64,000 nucleotides of DNA from Thermodesulfobacteriota bacterium (lineage in GTDB: Bacteria; Desulfobacterota_D; UBA1144; Nemesobacterales; UBA2774), in contig JBFMCV010000002.1 in the NCBI GenBank assembly GCA_040754335.1, positions 62,001 to 126,000 on the forward strand, given 5' to 3'. Position 1 is the first letter of the stretch. Every line of letters begins with the position of its first letter. Made by a program: the position numbers and the translations under genes. Of the stretch, positions 52,152 through 59,793 are shown one piece after another. The notes beneath the pieces were generated by a model, which saw nothing but the letters and a program-made list of their open reading frames with translations, was not told the DNA's origin and searched no databases.

Positions 52152-52547
52152 TTAGAAGGGAATATCCTGTTGTATGTCTTCATCTTCAGATTTGGGAATT
52201 GGTTCATACACATACTTCTCCAGTTTCCTGGCCGCAGCTTCTACTTCAGCTGTGCTAATCATATTCCCGTTGGTCTTTAACATCTCAACTGCCGAGCTTA
52301 TAAGGGATAGCCTCGTGATTCGGACATCCTTAGCAGTAATGTTTTCCTTGACCGCTTCCTCCGGGCTTATGAACCTCAACTCCTTAATCCACTTCCCGTT
52401 CTTTCCGTCTACTTTGATTTCTACCGCGTCTCCTTCTTTGGGTTCTTCTACAGGATCATATTGGGAAAAATTGAACCAATTACCTCCTATATTGATTCCC
52501 TTTTCGTTAACTGTTTCTACAATACCCCTAACTGTCTTTGTCTTCAT
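52152..52547 (-). CDS. SSB-like protein with C-terminal DIPF tip
   Basis: The protein has 131 residues from the ATG at 52547, which has a textbook ribosome site (AAGGAGG). The longer frame is rejected because it runs through a GC-rich intergenic segment. The N-terminal 60 residues have small OB-fold-like beta strands (RGIVETVNEKGINIGGNWFN, then GDAVEIKVDG). A helical middle is followed by an acidic tail that ends EDEDIQQDIPF. The last four residues are the DIPF tip of bacterial SSB proteins, which docks helicases, primases and exonucleases. I infer an element-encoded ssDNA-binding or SSB-mimicking protein. Confidence 0.72.
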   Translation of the reverse strand: MKTKTVRGIVETVNEKGINIGGNWFNFSQYDPVEEPKEGDAVEIKVDGKNGKWIKELRFISPEEAVKENITAKDVRITRLSLISSAVEMLKTNGNMISTAEVEAAARKLEKYVYEPIPKSEDEDIQQDIPF

Positions 52548-52575
52548 GCAGACCTCCTTATTTATGAAATTTATA

Positions 52576-52735
52576 GGCGGGAGGGGGGGGTGAACCTCCC
52601 GCCCTGAGAGTACGCTTCCTTCCCTGCTTACCGGAGACACCCCTGCCATCTATCCCCTATGGACTGGACTCATTCCGGCGAGAGCGCAGTGGGCCCGCTA
52701 GGACCAGAACTCTGGCAGGAGAAAACAGGAAGGTG
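52576..52735 (-). other. GC-rich structured intergenic segment, possible leader or ncRNA
   Basis: A hairpin GGCGGGAGG/CCTCCCGCC (52576-52603) and a second CCAGA-AC-TCTGG (52704-52715) lie in a 160-base non-coding stretch that is far more GC-rich than its neighbours. It sits inside an operon between the DUF932-type and SSB-like genes. It may be a structured leader or small RNA. No known RNA family was recognised. Confidence 0.45.
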
Positions 52736-53854
52736 TCAGTGGATTGCGTACTGGAATTGAGACGCTTCCCAGTTCGAAAAGTCAATCTGAGGAGCAAGGT
52801 TATCCAGATCCCAGTGCTTCTTGAACATGAGTTCGCCTGCATGAATCAGGACATTAAGCCTTTCCTTTTCCGGGATATGGGTGTAATGGGACCCGATTTC
52901 TGTAAGGTGATTGAACACCTGATAAGCAGTCACAGGAGTCCTCGCGGACGATTTCCAGGAAAGCGAGGAAGGTATGGCATCAGTATTCTCATAGCCGTAT
53001 GCCCTTGCAACCAGCGCAAGCGGAATCCTTCTTTCAAGATCGGCAACAAGCATTTCGCCGCCTTCGTCTTTAAGGCGGGCTATATAGGAATATGAATTCT
53101 CAAGCTCCCAATACGAAAGCTTCTTTTGGGTCAACAGAGATAGAGCTTCCGGATAGCGAGAGATGCGGTCAGGATCGTCCAACAGCAATCCAACCGCGTT
53201 TAAAATCCTTTCCAAATTCCTGCTCTTGAAGCTCATGCCTCCGTGAGCCGGGGCATAGGTCATGTTCGTACAGATAAGCCGTAAAAGCGACTCAGATATT
53301 GAAGGAGAATACATCTCAAGACTCGAAGCCGAGAATCCTATTCCGTATCTAAACAGGTCTTCGCTCTCGGACTTAATAGGAGAAAACGTGCCCGAAGTAT
53401 AGAAAAATGCCGTTGATGATACGTCATTAACATCAACAACCAAATTCTCTACGCCTGCTTTTTCAGACACCTTTAGATAGATGTCCTCAGTCATCTCAAG
53501 AAACTTCTTGAGAGACACGAAATCGCTTCGTCTCGGGAAAAGACCGATTACCGTGAATGATGTATCATCCACCTTGAAAGTAATTTCCTTCGGCGATCCC
53601 GTGGTTATCCTGCCCGAAAGCTCCTTCCACAAATCGGGCATTTGTGACGACATAGAGCGCGCGAAGTAATATGGTACTCCAAGCACCCGGCACAACTGGC
53701 CTGCAGACCTTTCGGAAAGAACGTATTCCCTGAAGTTCAGGGCTATCTTCCCTATCTCGGACGTTGGAACAATATCCGAAAGCCGCGCATGTACATACGA
53801 CTCGTCGAGCGAGTCATTCAAATTCCTAACCTCTTCGATTGAGGTTAAGCGCAT
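52736..53854 (-). CDS. DUF932-like (phage/plasmid) protein
   Basis: The protein has 372 residues. Its pattern (VLGVPYYFARSMSSQMPDLW near 58-77, DVNDVSSTAFFY, MTYAPAHGGMSFK, YQVFNHLTEIGSH) resembles the DUF932 family of plasmid and phage proteins, whose function is not known. It is soluble, with no known catalytic motif. It is the lead gene of the DNA-handling operon: DUF932-type, structured spacer, SSB-like, coiled coil, SWIM. DUF932 genes often sit near replication or anti-restriction genes. Confidence 0.75.
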   Translation of the reverse strand: MRLTSIEEVRNLNDSLDESYVHARLSDIVPTSEIGKIALNFREYVLSERSAGQLCRVLGVPYYFARSMSSQMPDLWKELSGRITTGSPKEITFKVDDTSFTVIGLFPRRSDFVSLKKFLEMTEDIYLKVSEKAGVENLVVDVNDVSSTAFFYTSGTFSPIKSESEDLFRYGIGFSASSLEMYSPSISESLLRLICTNMTYAPAHGGMSFKSRNLERILNAVGLLLDDPDRISRYPEALSLLTQKKLSYWELENSYSYIARLKDEGGEMLVADLERRIPLALVARAYGYENTDAIPSSLSWKSSARTPVTAYQVFNHLTEIGSHYTHIPEKERLNVLIHAGELMFKKHWDLDNLAPQIDFSNWEASQFQYAIH

Positions 53855-53906
53855 AGATACACCTCCTTATGTGGATTTTTTAAAGAACTTCTGACAATTT
53901 CCTTTC

Positions 53907-54071
53907 CTACAGGGACGGGCCGTTAAATAAAGCCCTCACAAGCTCAACGATGAAGTTCCCTCCGGCTACAATAAGGCCGAGGAAAACCTCAACACTAAAG
54001 CCCTGGTTGACTCCGATCCCAAGCAAGATGAGGAGAATTGCCAGCGACACTATGAAGCTTAAAATGCTCAT
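53907..54071 (-). CDS. Small two-helix membrane protein
   Basis: The protein has 54 residues: two hydrophobic helices (about 4-20 and 27-42) joined by a short polar turn, ending GNFIVELVRALFNGPSL. A clear ribosome site (GGGGAG, 5 bases before the ATG) supports expression. The size recalls holin-like or VirB2-like small proteins, but there is no sequence proof. It is upstream of the DUF932-type gene. Confidence 0.65.
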   Translation of the reverse strand: MSILSFIVSLAILLILLGIGVNQGFSVEVFLGLIVAGGNFIVELVRALFNGPSL

Positions 54072-54119
54072 ATGCTCCCCATCTTATGGGATATGGATAA
54101 GTGTCATAGGGTGGATTTC

Positions 54120-54135
54120 TTGCCTGTATAGGCAA
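54120..54135. promoter_or_regulatory. TTGCC-type palindrome (site 5 of 5)
   Basis: TTGCCT-GTAT-AGGCAA is a perfect 6+4+6 palindrome, 52 bases before the ATG of the second VirD4-like gene. It is also just upstream of the divergent minus-strand small membrane gene, so it may control both. Confidence 0.75.
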
Positions 54136-54187
54136 CTCCAATTTCCCATCCTGTTTTCTATCTACCTTGACTTTTAGACTGATAAGG

Positions 54188-55363
54188 ATGAATGAGCAAA
54201 GGGAAAACGAGGTGTTCTATATCGGCGAGACTAATTATAGGAATAAAAGGCAAAGATTTGGGATTAAGAGAAAAGACAGGCGGTCGCACATGTATGTGAT
54301 TGGAAAGACCGGAACTGGTAAGTCAACGCTTATAAAAAATCTGATTATCCAGGACATGCAGAAAGGAGACGGGCTTGCGCTCCTCGATCCTCATGGCGAC
54401 CTGGTTGAGAGCATTGAGAGCTTGGTTCCGGAAGAGAGAAAAGAAGACGTTATTTATATAAATCCTTCGGATAGTAAAAACTCGATAGGTTTCAATGTCT
54501 TGGAAGGGGTTAACTCTATAGAGGGGAGGTATTTAATCGCTTCGGGACTCATTAGCATATTCAAGAAGCTCTGGGCCGACTCCTGGGGCCAGAGAACAGA
54601 GCACATTTTGAGAAACCTTATTTTGACGTTAACAGAGTATCCGGGGTCAACCCTACTTGATCTGAACAAACTGCTTGTGGACTCGAGTTTCAGGAAAACA
54701 GTACTCCTCTATGTGAAAGATGAGAAGGTAAACGAATTCTGGGGAAAGGAGTTTGATAAGTGGCCTCTAAAGTTCAGAGCAGAGGCAGTTGCACCCATTC
54801 AGAACAAAGCTGGGGCTTTCCTCAGCAGCCCGTTTATACGGAATATAATAGGTAAGAAGAAGAGCTCTTTTAACATGAGGGAGGCGATGGACACAGGAAG
54901 GGTGCTCCTGGTAAATCTAGCGAAGGGAAGAATTGGGGAGGATACGTCAATGCTTTTGGGGTCGTTGTTTGTGATAAAGATATACCTTTCTGCGTTGAAC
55001 AGAACTGACATCCCCGAGGAGAAAAGACGGGATTTTTATCTTTATTTAGACGAGCTTCAGAGCTTTGCTGCAGGGAGCTATGCGGACATGCTGCCGGAGG
55101 CGCGTAAGTACAGGCTTTGCCTTAACTTGGTTCATCAATACCTTGATCAGATTGACCAAAAGACAATCTCGGCAATTCTTGGTAATGTAGGAACGATAAT
55201 ATCATTCAGGGTAAGCGCCAGGGATGCCGAGTATCTTGAAAAAGAATTCTACCCCAACTTCAGGATGGGAGACTTGGTACATCTTCCTGGATTCCATATT
55301 TACCTTAGGCTTATGATCGATGGAGTTAGTTCGAAGGCGTTTAGCGCGGTGACATTCCAGTAG
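54188..55363 (+). CDS. Second VirD4/TraD-like ATPase, minimal motor only
   Basis: The protein has 391 residues, consisting only of the motor: Walker A GKTGTGKST (near 37-45), LLDPHGDLVE, Walker B FYLYLDELQSF and a sensor region NLVHQYLDQI. It is paralogous to the C-terminal half of the protein at 29900-32437 (HMYVIG, DPHGDL, YLYxDExQxF) but lacks the N-terminal 400 residues. The start is uncertain (ATG 54188, or a TTG at 54167). A TTGCC-type palindrome is upstream. No relaxase or VirB4 gene was found in the window, so it may pump DNA of this element in another way. Confidence 0.85.
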   Translation: MNEQRENEVFYIGETNYRNKRQRFGIKRKDRRSHMYVIGKTGTGKSTLIKNLIIQDMQKGDGLALLDPHGDLVESIESLVPEERKEDVIYINPSDSKNSIGFNVLEGVNSIEGRYLIASGLISIFKKLWADSWGQRTEHILRNLILTLTEYPGSTLLDLNKLLVDSSFRKTVLLYVKDEKVNEFWGKEFDKWPLKFRAEAVAPIQNKAGAFLSSPFIRNIIGKKKSSFNMREAMDTGRVLLVNLAKGRIGEDTSMLLGSLFVIKIYLSALNRTDIPEEKRRDFYLYLDELQSFAAGSYADMLPEARKYRLCLNLVHQYLDQIDQKTISAILGNVGTIISFRVSARDAEYLEKEFYPNFRMGDLVHLPGFHIYLRLMIDGVSSKAFSAVTFQ

Positions 55364-55419
55364 AAGCCGATCGAATCGTAGAAACTTGAGATAACCCTAA
55401 ATAACTTTTACATCACTGC

Positions 55420-55451
55420 TTGACCTTGTACCTAAGTACAACCATTATAAT
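55420..55451 (+). promoter_or_regulatory. MerR-type promoter with 20-bp spacer and dyad
   Basis: TTGACC (55420-55425) and TATAAT (55446-55451) are 20 bases apart. The dyad TTGTAC-CTAA-GTACAA fills 55426-55441. A long spacer with a dyad is the target of MerR-family untwisting activators. The merR ATG is only 8 bases after the -10, so the transcript is predicted to be leaderless. Confidence 0.85.
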
Positions 55452-55458
55452 TAAAAAT

Positions 55459-55905
55459 ATGGACACAAAAACTTATGCGAAAAAGAACGATTTCCTGACT
55501 ATAGGTCAGGCATCTAAGCTCGCCGGAGTAAACCGTGAAACCCTTCGCTATTATGAGCGTGAAGGGATTATTGAACCGCCGGAGAGAAAAGACTCGGGTT
55601 ACCGGATTTATCCGCCGACTATCGTTAAGCGCTTACGCTTTATAAAACGCGCCCAGGGACTCGGATTTTCGCTGAAAGAGATTAGTAAATTAATGGCACT
55701 ACGGAATGATGCTCAAGTCGCTAAGTGCAGTGAAGTAAAACAATATGCGCAAAATAAGGTTGAGAGCATTGAAAATAAACTAAAAGATTTAAAGCGAATT
55801 CGAAAGAGACTCATGGAATTGATCGCAGTTTGCGACGAAGAAAACCCGTTAAACATTTGTCCGATACTGGATGCATTTGAGGAGGAATCAAGCGATGAAA
55901 ATTGA
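55459..55905 (+). CDS. merR: Mercury-type MerR transcriptional regulator
   Basis: The protein has 148 residues. The N-terminal winged helix (TIGQASKLAGVNRETLRYYE, about 14-33) binds the dyad just upstream. The metal site is complete: Cys90, Cys125 and Cys134. Their spacings of 35 and 9 are identical to Cys82/Cys117/Cys126 of Tn501 MerR, so it should sense Hg(II). The start at 55459 replaces a longer TTG frame that overlaps the promoter. It regulates itself and the downstream transporter gene, whose start overlaps its 3' end. Confidence 0.9.
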   Translation: MDTKTYAKKNDFLTIGQASKLAGVNRETLRYYEREGIIEPPERKDSGYRIYPPTIVKRLRFIKRAQGLGFSLKEISKLMALRNDAQVAKCSEVKQYAQNKVESIENKLKDLKRIRKRLMELIAVCDEENPLNICPILDAFEEESSDEN

Positions 55906-56620
55906 ATTCGTCTATGATTCAGATTGCCCGAATGCGGAGCGATCAAGGGAAAATATCCGCCTGGCACTTAGACAAATCGGCATTAAAACCAGCTGGGATG
56001 AATGGGAACGGAATGATCCCGATCTTCCCGAACGCTTGATGGATTACGGCTCTCCCACGATTTTAATTGATGGAGTAGATATAATTGCGGGTTTATCGGA
56101 GTCGCACGGTGATAGCTGCCGTTTGTACAAGGATTCCAAGGGCATCATGGGAGGCGTCCCTTCTGTTGAGGCAATTATTAAAGCACTAGCTGACAGTAGA
56201 AAGACACAAGATTTGCGCTCGGACCGCACGGGATTCATTGCCGGTTTGGGCGCTGTCGGGGCTGTTTTTTTGCCAAAATTTATTTGCCCTGCCTGCTGGC
56301 CGGTTTATGCGGGGATTTTAAGCACCATGGGGCTGGGCTTTTTATTGCACGGTGTAAGCCTCTTGATCCTTTCGGTGACCCTGCTCGGGCTTGCGTTGCT
56401 CGTATTCGCGTTACGCGGGAGGAAGCGCGGGAGCTTCCTCCCTTTTTGGATCGGGCTTGTCGGGGTTTCGCTGGTACTCACTGGAAAGTTCTTCTGGATT
56501 AACAATTTTTCAGCCTATGCAGGTGCTGCGTTTCTCATGCTGGCCGTAATTGTCGACGTAAGACCACTAAGAAGAGTACAAAGCTGTCAGGTGTGTAATG
56601 AAAAAAATGGCAGGAGGTGA
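55895..56620 (+). CDS. Thioredoxin-like / MerC-type membrane fusion protein (mercury transport)
   Basis: The protein has 241 residues from the ATG at 55895 (GAGGAGG, 9 bases upstream); it overlaps merR by 11 bases. The N-terminal 90 residues form a thioredoxin-like fold (IEFVYDSDCPNAERSRENIR ... SPTILIDG). The second part has four membrane helices with FICPACWPVYAG, the Cys-x-x-Cys site of MerC-type mercury transporters. The fusion would pass Hg(II) from a thiol domain to a membrane importer or exporter. The C-terminal QSCQVCNEK adds another Cys pair. Confidence 0.83.
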   Translation: MKIEFVYDSDCPNAERSRENIRLALRQIGIKTSWDEWERNDPDLPERLMDYGSPTILIDGVDIIAGLSESHGDSCRLYKDSKGIMGGVPSVEAIIKALADSRKTQDLRSDRTGFIAGLGAVGAVFLPKFICPACWPVYAGILSTMGLGFLLHGVSLLILSVTLLGLALLVFALRGRKRGSFLPFWIGLVGVSLVLTGKFFWINNFSAYAGAAFLMLAVIVDVRPLRRVQSCQVCNEKNGRR

Positions 56621-56624
56621 TTAA

Positions 56625-56900
56625 ATGGCATCAAAAAGGAAAGTAGAAGTATTTACAGCCGGTTGTCCGGTCTGTGAACCGACGGTCGATCTCGTGAACA
56701 AACTGGCATGTCCGTCATGCGGGGTCACCGTTTATGACCTCCGCGAAGGCTGCATAACAAATGAATGCCGTGACAAGGTAGAACTCCACGGCATAACCCG
56801 TTTACCTGCAGTGGCAGTCAATGGCAGTTTGCTTGATTGCTGCAAAGTCGGACAAATTTCCGAAAGCGACCTTCGTGCTGCTGGTATAGGTTCTGTTTAG
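56625..56900 (+). CDS. Small thioredoxin-fold protein with CPVC motif
   Basis: The protein has 91 residues. KVEVFTAGCPVCEPTVDLVN (about 6-25) gives a redox CxxC; further Cys lie at CPSC, CITNEC and DCC. It follows the transporter by 4 bases with its own ribosome site (AGGAGG). Probably a cytoplasmic thiol carrier that hands Hg(II) or reduces disulfides. No mercuric reductase (merA) gene follows: a strong terminator comes next. Confidence 0.85.
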   Translation: MASKRKVEVFTAGCPVCEPTVDLVNKLACPSCGVTVYDLREGCITNECRDKVELHGITRLPAVAVNGSLLDCCKVGQISESDLRAAGIGSV

Positions 56901-56907
56901 TTGCAAG

Positions 56908-56944
56908 AAAGAAAAGAAGGGCACATAAGGCCCTTCTTTTCTTT
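56908..56944 (+). terminator. Strong rho-independent terminator after mer-type operon
   Basis: AAAGAAAAGAAGGGC and GCCCTTCTTTTCTTT form a perfect 15-bp stem with a 7-base loop, its 3' arm ending in T-rich DNA. It starts eight bases after the stop. Confidence 0.9.
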
Positions 56945-56989
56945 ACTCTCCGAAACTATTATTCCACGGATCTCCCTTTAAATGAGATA

Positions 56990-57018
56990 TTGACTATTAC
57001 ACAATGTAATGTAATACT
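56990..57018 (+). promoter_or_regulatory. ArsR-type promoter with operator in the spacer
   Basis: TTGACT (56990-56995) is followed by the perfect palindrome ATTACA-CAA-TGTAAT (56996-57010) and a candidate -10 AATACT (57013-57018). ArsR/SmtB proteins bind 12-2-12-like palindromes overlapping their own promoters. Confidence 0.65.
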
Positions 57019-57050
57019 ATCGTTGCATGAAGGACGAATCCGGAGGTTTC

Positions 57051-57458
57051 ATGAAAACCTGTAAACCAAGCTTACAATATTTGAGCACCCATAAATTAAT
57101 CTCAGCCGAGCTCGCCGCTGAATTAATGAAATTATTCAAGATCGTTACGAGTGAAACGAGACTACGTTTAATTCATGCTCTCATTATGGCCGAAGAATTA
57201 TCGGTAGGTGAGTTGGCAAAGATAGTCGGAATGACACCACAAGCCGTTTCTAATCAACTTCAACGACTCGTTGACAGAAACATTGTGGCTTCAAGAAGAA
57301 ACGGAAATCAAATCATTTACCGGATTCATGATCCATGCGTAATCAGTTTATTAGAGCTAGGGTTGTGTTTGTTGGAAGAGTCAAAGAAAAAACGACCGCG
57401 GATGAAAGAACTTGAGACAGCTAACGTGATCGCCGACTTAATAGAAAAGAATCTTTAA
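57051..57458 (+). CDS. ArsR/SmtB-family metal-sensing repressor
   Basis: The protein has 135 residues. ATG at 57051 with GGAGG 5 bases upstream; a longer frame starts at 57027. The winged helix is ITSETRLRLIHALIMAEELS region to LAKIVGMTPQAVSNQLQRLV (about 35-80). Cys4 and the C-terminal Cys pair (DPCVISLLELGLCL, about 102-115) could be metal ligands similar to CmtR (Cd/Pb). It probably senses soft metal (Cd, Pb, As or Hg) and derepresses the MtrA-type operon. It is 18 bases from the next gene. Confidence 0.85.
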   Translation: MKTCKPSLQYLSTHKLISAELAAELMKLFKIVTSETRLRLIHALIMAEELSVGELAKIVGMTPQAVSNQLQRLVDRNIVASRRNGNQIIYRIHDPCVISLLELGLCLLEESKKKRPRMKELETANVIADLIEKNL

Positions 57459-57476
57459 ACACAGAGAAAAATTGGA

Positions 57477-58646
57477 ATGCTTTATAAAACAATTGACAAA
57501 GTTTTAACGCACCTTGAAAACGGCATTAAATTTAAAAAGTGCTGGAAATGTGGGTGTCAGCAAGGGGCTATTAAAGCTCTTGAAAATCAACTACAAAATT
57601 TAAAATCAGAAGATAAGGAATTAATCGAGCCTCTGCTTAGAAAATCCGAAGAAACCTTTGAAGCAGTCCAATACGATTGTTTAGGATGCAAAGTCTGTTT
57701 TCCGGCATTGGCCGTAAATGCCTTGGTGGAGGCGTATCCCGAAATTGAGTTAGAGTCAAATGGCTGCGCCTCCGATGACATTATTGTTGAGGAACGGTTG
57801 GGTTGGCCTCCTCTGCCTGGGAAATACAAAGTCAACCGATTTGAGGCTCCTATTGCTATATGCACTTTAAATTCAAATGATCTTATGGAAGAAGTCATTA
57901 ATGCTCAACACTCACAGGTTAGCATCGTTGGCTCAATGAACACAGAAAACCTCGGCATTGAAAGACTTATAAAAAACGTAACCACGAATCCTAATATCCG
58001 TTTTCTAATTCTCTGCGGAGAGGATTCCAAGCAAGTTATCGGTCACCTACCCGGACAATCTCTCGTGAGTCTATTTGAAAACGGGATTGATCCACAGAAA
58101 AAACGAATTATTGGAGCGAAAGGAAAACGGCCCATCTTGAAAAATATAAGTCTCGAAAGCATTGAGCATATTAAAAGGCAGGTCCGGCTTGTTAACATGA
58201 TTGGATGTTCTGATTTGGCTGATATTACAGAAACTATTGATGAGTGTGCAAGCGAGAAGATTATTCCATTTGAGGGAGGTTTTAATATGAACGTAAACAT
58301 CGAAAAGATTCAAGCAAAAATGCCACCGCCACTTAGACTAGATCCCTGCGGTTATTTTGTTATTTTCCCCGATCAGGATAAAAACATCATTGCCGTCGAG
58401 CATTATCATAATAATGGCGCACTTAATAAGATCGTCGAGGGTGAGGATATTAGCGCAATTTACATGACGATTATAGAAAACAAACTAATCAGCAAATTGG
58501 ATCATGCTTGTTATCTGGGGAAGGAACTTGCAAGAGCCGAAGAATCTTTAAGAACAAGGACTCCCTATGTACAGGACAAAGCCCAAGACAGTCAGAAAGA
58601 AGTTGGTAAGCAAAGTTCCTGCTGTGATTCTAATAATTGTTGTTGA
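57477..58646 (+). CDS. MtrA-like (corrinoid-binding type) plus DUF4346 protein, Cys-rich ends
   Basis: The protein has 389 residues. An N-terminal Cys domain (CWKCGCQQ, CLGCKVCFP, about 20-80) precedes a domain that follows methanogen tetrahydromethanopterin S-methyltransferase subunit A (MtrA): WPPLPGKYKV (110-119), TENLGIERLIKNVTTNPNIR (156-175), LCGEDSKQVIGHLPGQS (179-195) and IIGAKGKRP (211-219). His190 in GHLPGQS corresponds to the corrinoid-ligand His of MtrA. A DUF4346-like region (about 283-360) and a soft-metal tail CCDSNNCC follow. Bacterial MtrA-type proteins in metal operons are rarely discussed. A role in corrinoid-linked methyl or metal chemistry is inference. Confidence 0.8.
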   Translation: MLYKTIDKVLTHLENGIKFKKCWKCGCQQGAIKALENQLQNLKSEDKELIEPLLRKSEETFEAVQYDCLGCKVCFPALAVNALVEAYPEIELESNGCASDDIIVEERLGWPPLPGKYKVNRFEAPIAICTLNSNDLMEEVINAQHSQVSIVGSMNTENLGIERLIKNVTTNPNIRFLILCGEDSKQVIGHLPGQSLVSLFENGIDPQKKRIIGAKGKRPILKNISLESIEHIKRQVRLVNMIGCSDLADITETIDECASEKIIPFEGGFNMNVNIEKIQAKMPPPLRLDPCGYFVIFPDQDKNIIAVEHYHNNGALNKIVEGEDISAIYMTIIENKLISKLDHACYLGKELARAEESLRTRTPYVQDKAQDSQKEVGKQSSCCDSNNCC

Positions 58647-58660
58647 CTAAGAGGATAGCT

Positions 58661-59080
58661 ATGAAAAAGAATATAATAATTGTCTCCATAGTCTTAACGG
58701 CAGTATCATTTACACTTTGGCTTAAACCGTCTTCCTCGACAAACTCTGGTTCAAATGTATTAGAACCTGATAAAGCTCATGCTGACAATAAGATATTGCT
58801 CTTTGCCGACCCGAGAGAAGCTGACTCTAGCTGCGGCTGTGCGGAGGTGATTAGTGTAGCCCGAAGTGCGGCCGGTGTCCCGGGTGTGGCCTATGCGGAA
58901 TTTGACATTAACAATAGTCGGGAGGAGGCAAGAAAGTACTCAGTCCGTATTTCTCCCACGGTCATATTCTTGAATAAAGATAATACAGAAAAAGCACGCT
59001 TTGAGGGTGAATCCTCAAGCGTAATCAAGGAACTTCGCGGAACTGTAGGCTCCCTGAAAAACGAAATAGAACAGGAGTAG
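58661..59080 (+). CDS. Membrane-anchored thioredoxin-like protein (CGC motif)
   Basis: The protein has 139 residues. An N-terminal membrane anchor (about 5-21) precedes a thioredoxin fold with SSCGCAEV in place of the usual CxxC, cis-Pro in RISPTVIFL and a beta-alpha end. It is a periplasmic or outer-face thiol protein of the ArsR operon, 14 bases after the MtrA-like gene and 14 bases before the CcdA-like gene. It likely receives electrons from CcdA. Confidence 0.85.
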   Translation: MKKNIIIVSIVLTAVSFTLWLKPSSSTNSGSNVLEPDKAHADNKILLFADPREADSSCGCAEVISVARSAAGVPGVAYAEFDINNSREEARKYSVRISPTVIFLNKDNTEKARFEGESSSVIKELRGTVGSLKNEIEQE

Positions 59081-59094
59081 CTGAGAGAGATCTT

Positions 59095-59793
59095 TTGGAA
59101 TTTATAGATACGATTTGGACGAATAGCTCTGCCTTTATATCAGGCTCTATTGATTACAGGAGTATTTTTGCAGTGCCATTGGCCCTCTTTGCCGGTGTCA
59201 TAGCCGGTCTAAATCCATGCTGTCTTCCAATTTACCCGGCAGCGGCGGGCTGCTGTGCGGCACTTAGACGGGAAACCGTTCGTGGAAATTTATGGATTGC
59301 CACACTCTTTATTTTGGGCGGTAGTGTTGTTACAACCATTCTTGGAGTAATCTCGGCTCTAGCGGGCAAAGTATTTGGTCAATTAGGTTCTTGGCCTTTT
59401 TATGCTATTTCAATTTTTCCAATAATATTCGGGTTGTATTTACTTAAGGTTATCCCTCTGCGGTTGCCTACGTTTTCGGGCATGAGTTTAAAAGTAAACG
59501 GTCATTTTGGAGCTTTCGTTGTGGGTGGATTGTTGGGAGTGGTGATTACTCCCTGTGCAACACCAATTCTTGCCGGTTTACTTTCCTATGTAGCAGCCAC
59601 GGGTGATCCGCTTTGGGGTGGAATGCTCCTTTTTATCTATGGCATTGGTTTGGGTATTCCTATCATATTGGTAGGAACAACTTTCGCTTCGCTACTCTCT
59701 CGACTTTCCAGCGATAAAGCCCGCCGCTGGTCCGATAACGTAACCGGTGTGCTTCTGTTAGGTGTTGGGCTTTACTTGATCTGGATTGCGTAA
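59095..59793 (+). CDS. ccdA: CcdA/DsbD-type thiol-disulfide transporter
   Basis: The protein has 232 residues from a TTG, with six membrane helices. NPCCLPIYPAAAGCC (about 41-55) and TPCATPI (about 152-158) carry the two Cys that move reducing power across the membrane, as in CcdA. It would reduce the thioredoxin-like protein encoded just before it. Extra Cys in the first motif may bind metal. It ends the ArsR operon, whose terminator includes its stop codon. Confidence 0.87.
   Translation: MEFIDTIWTNSSAFISGSIDYRSIFAVPLALFAGVIAGLNPCCLPIYPAAAGCCAALRRETVRGNLWIATLFILGGSVVTTILGVISALAGKVFGQLGSWPFYAISIFPIIFGLYLLKVIPLRLPTFSGMSLKVNGHFGAFVVGGLLGVVITPCATPILAGLLSYVAATGDPLWGGMLLFIYGIGLGIPIILVGTTFASLLSRLSSDKARRWSDNVTGVLLLGVGLYLIWIA

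Noticed and set aside
55420-55458. A longer merR starting at TTG 55420
   Set aside because: It would begin inside the -35 box and run through the MerR dyad and -10; the ATG at 55459 fits the family length and Cys spacing.
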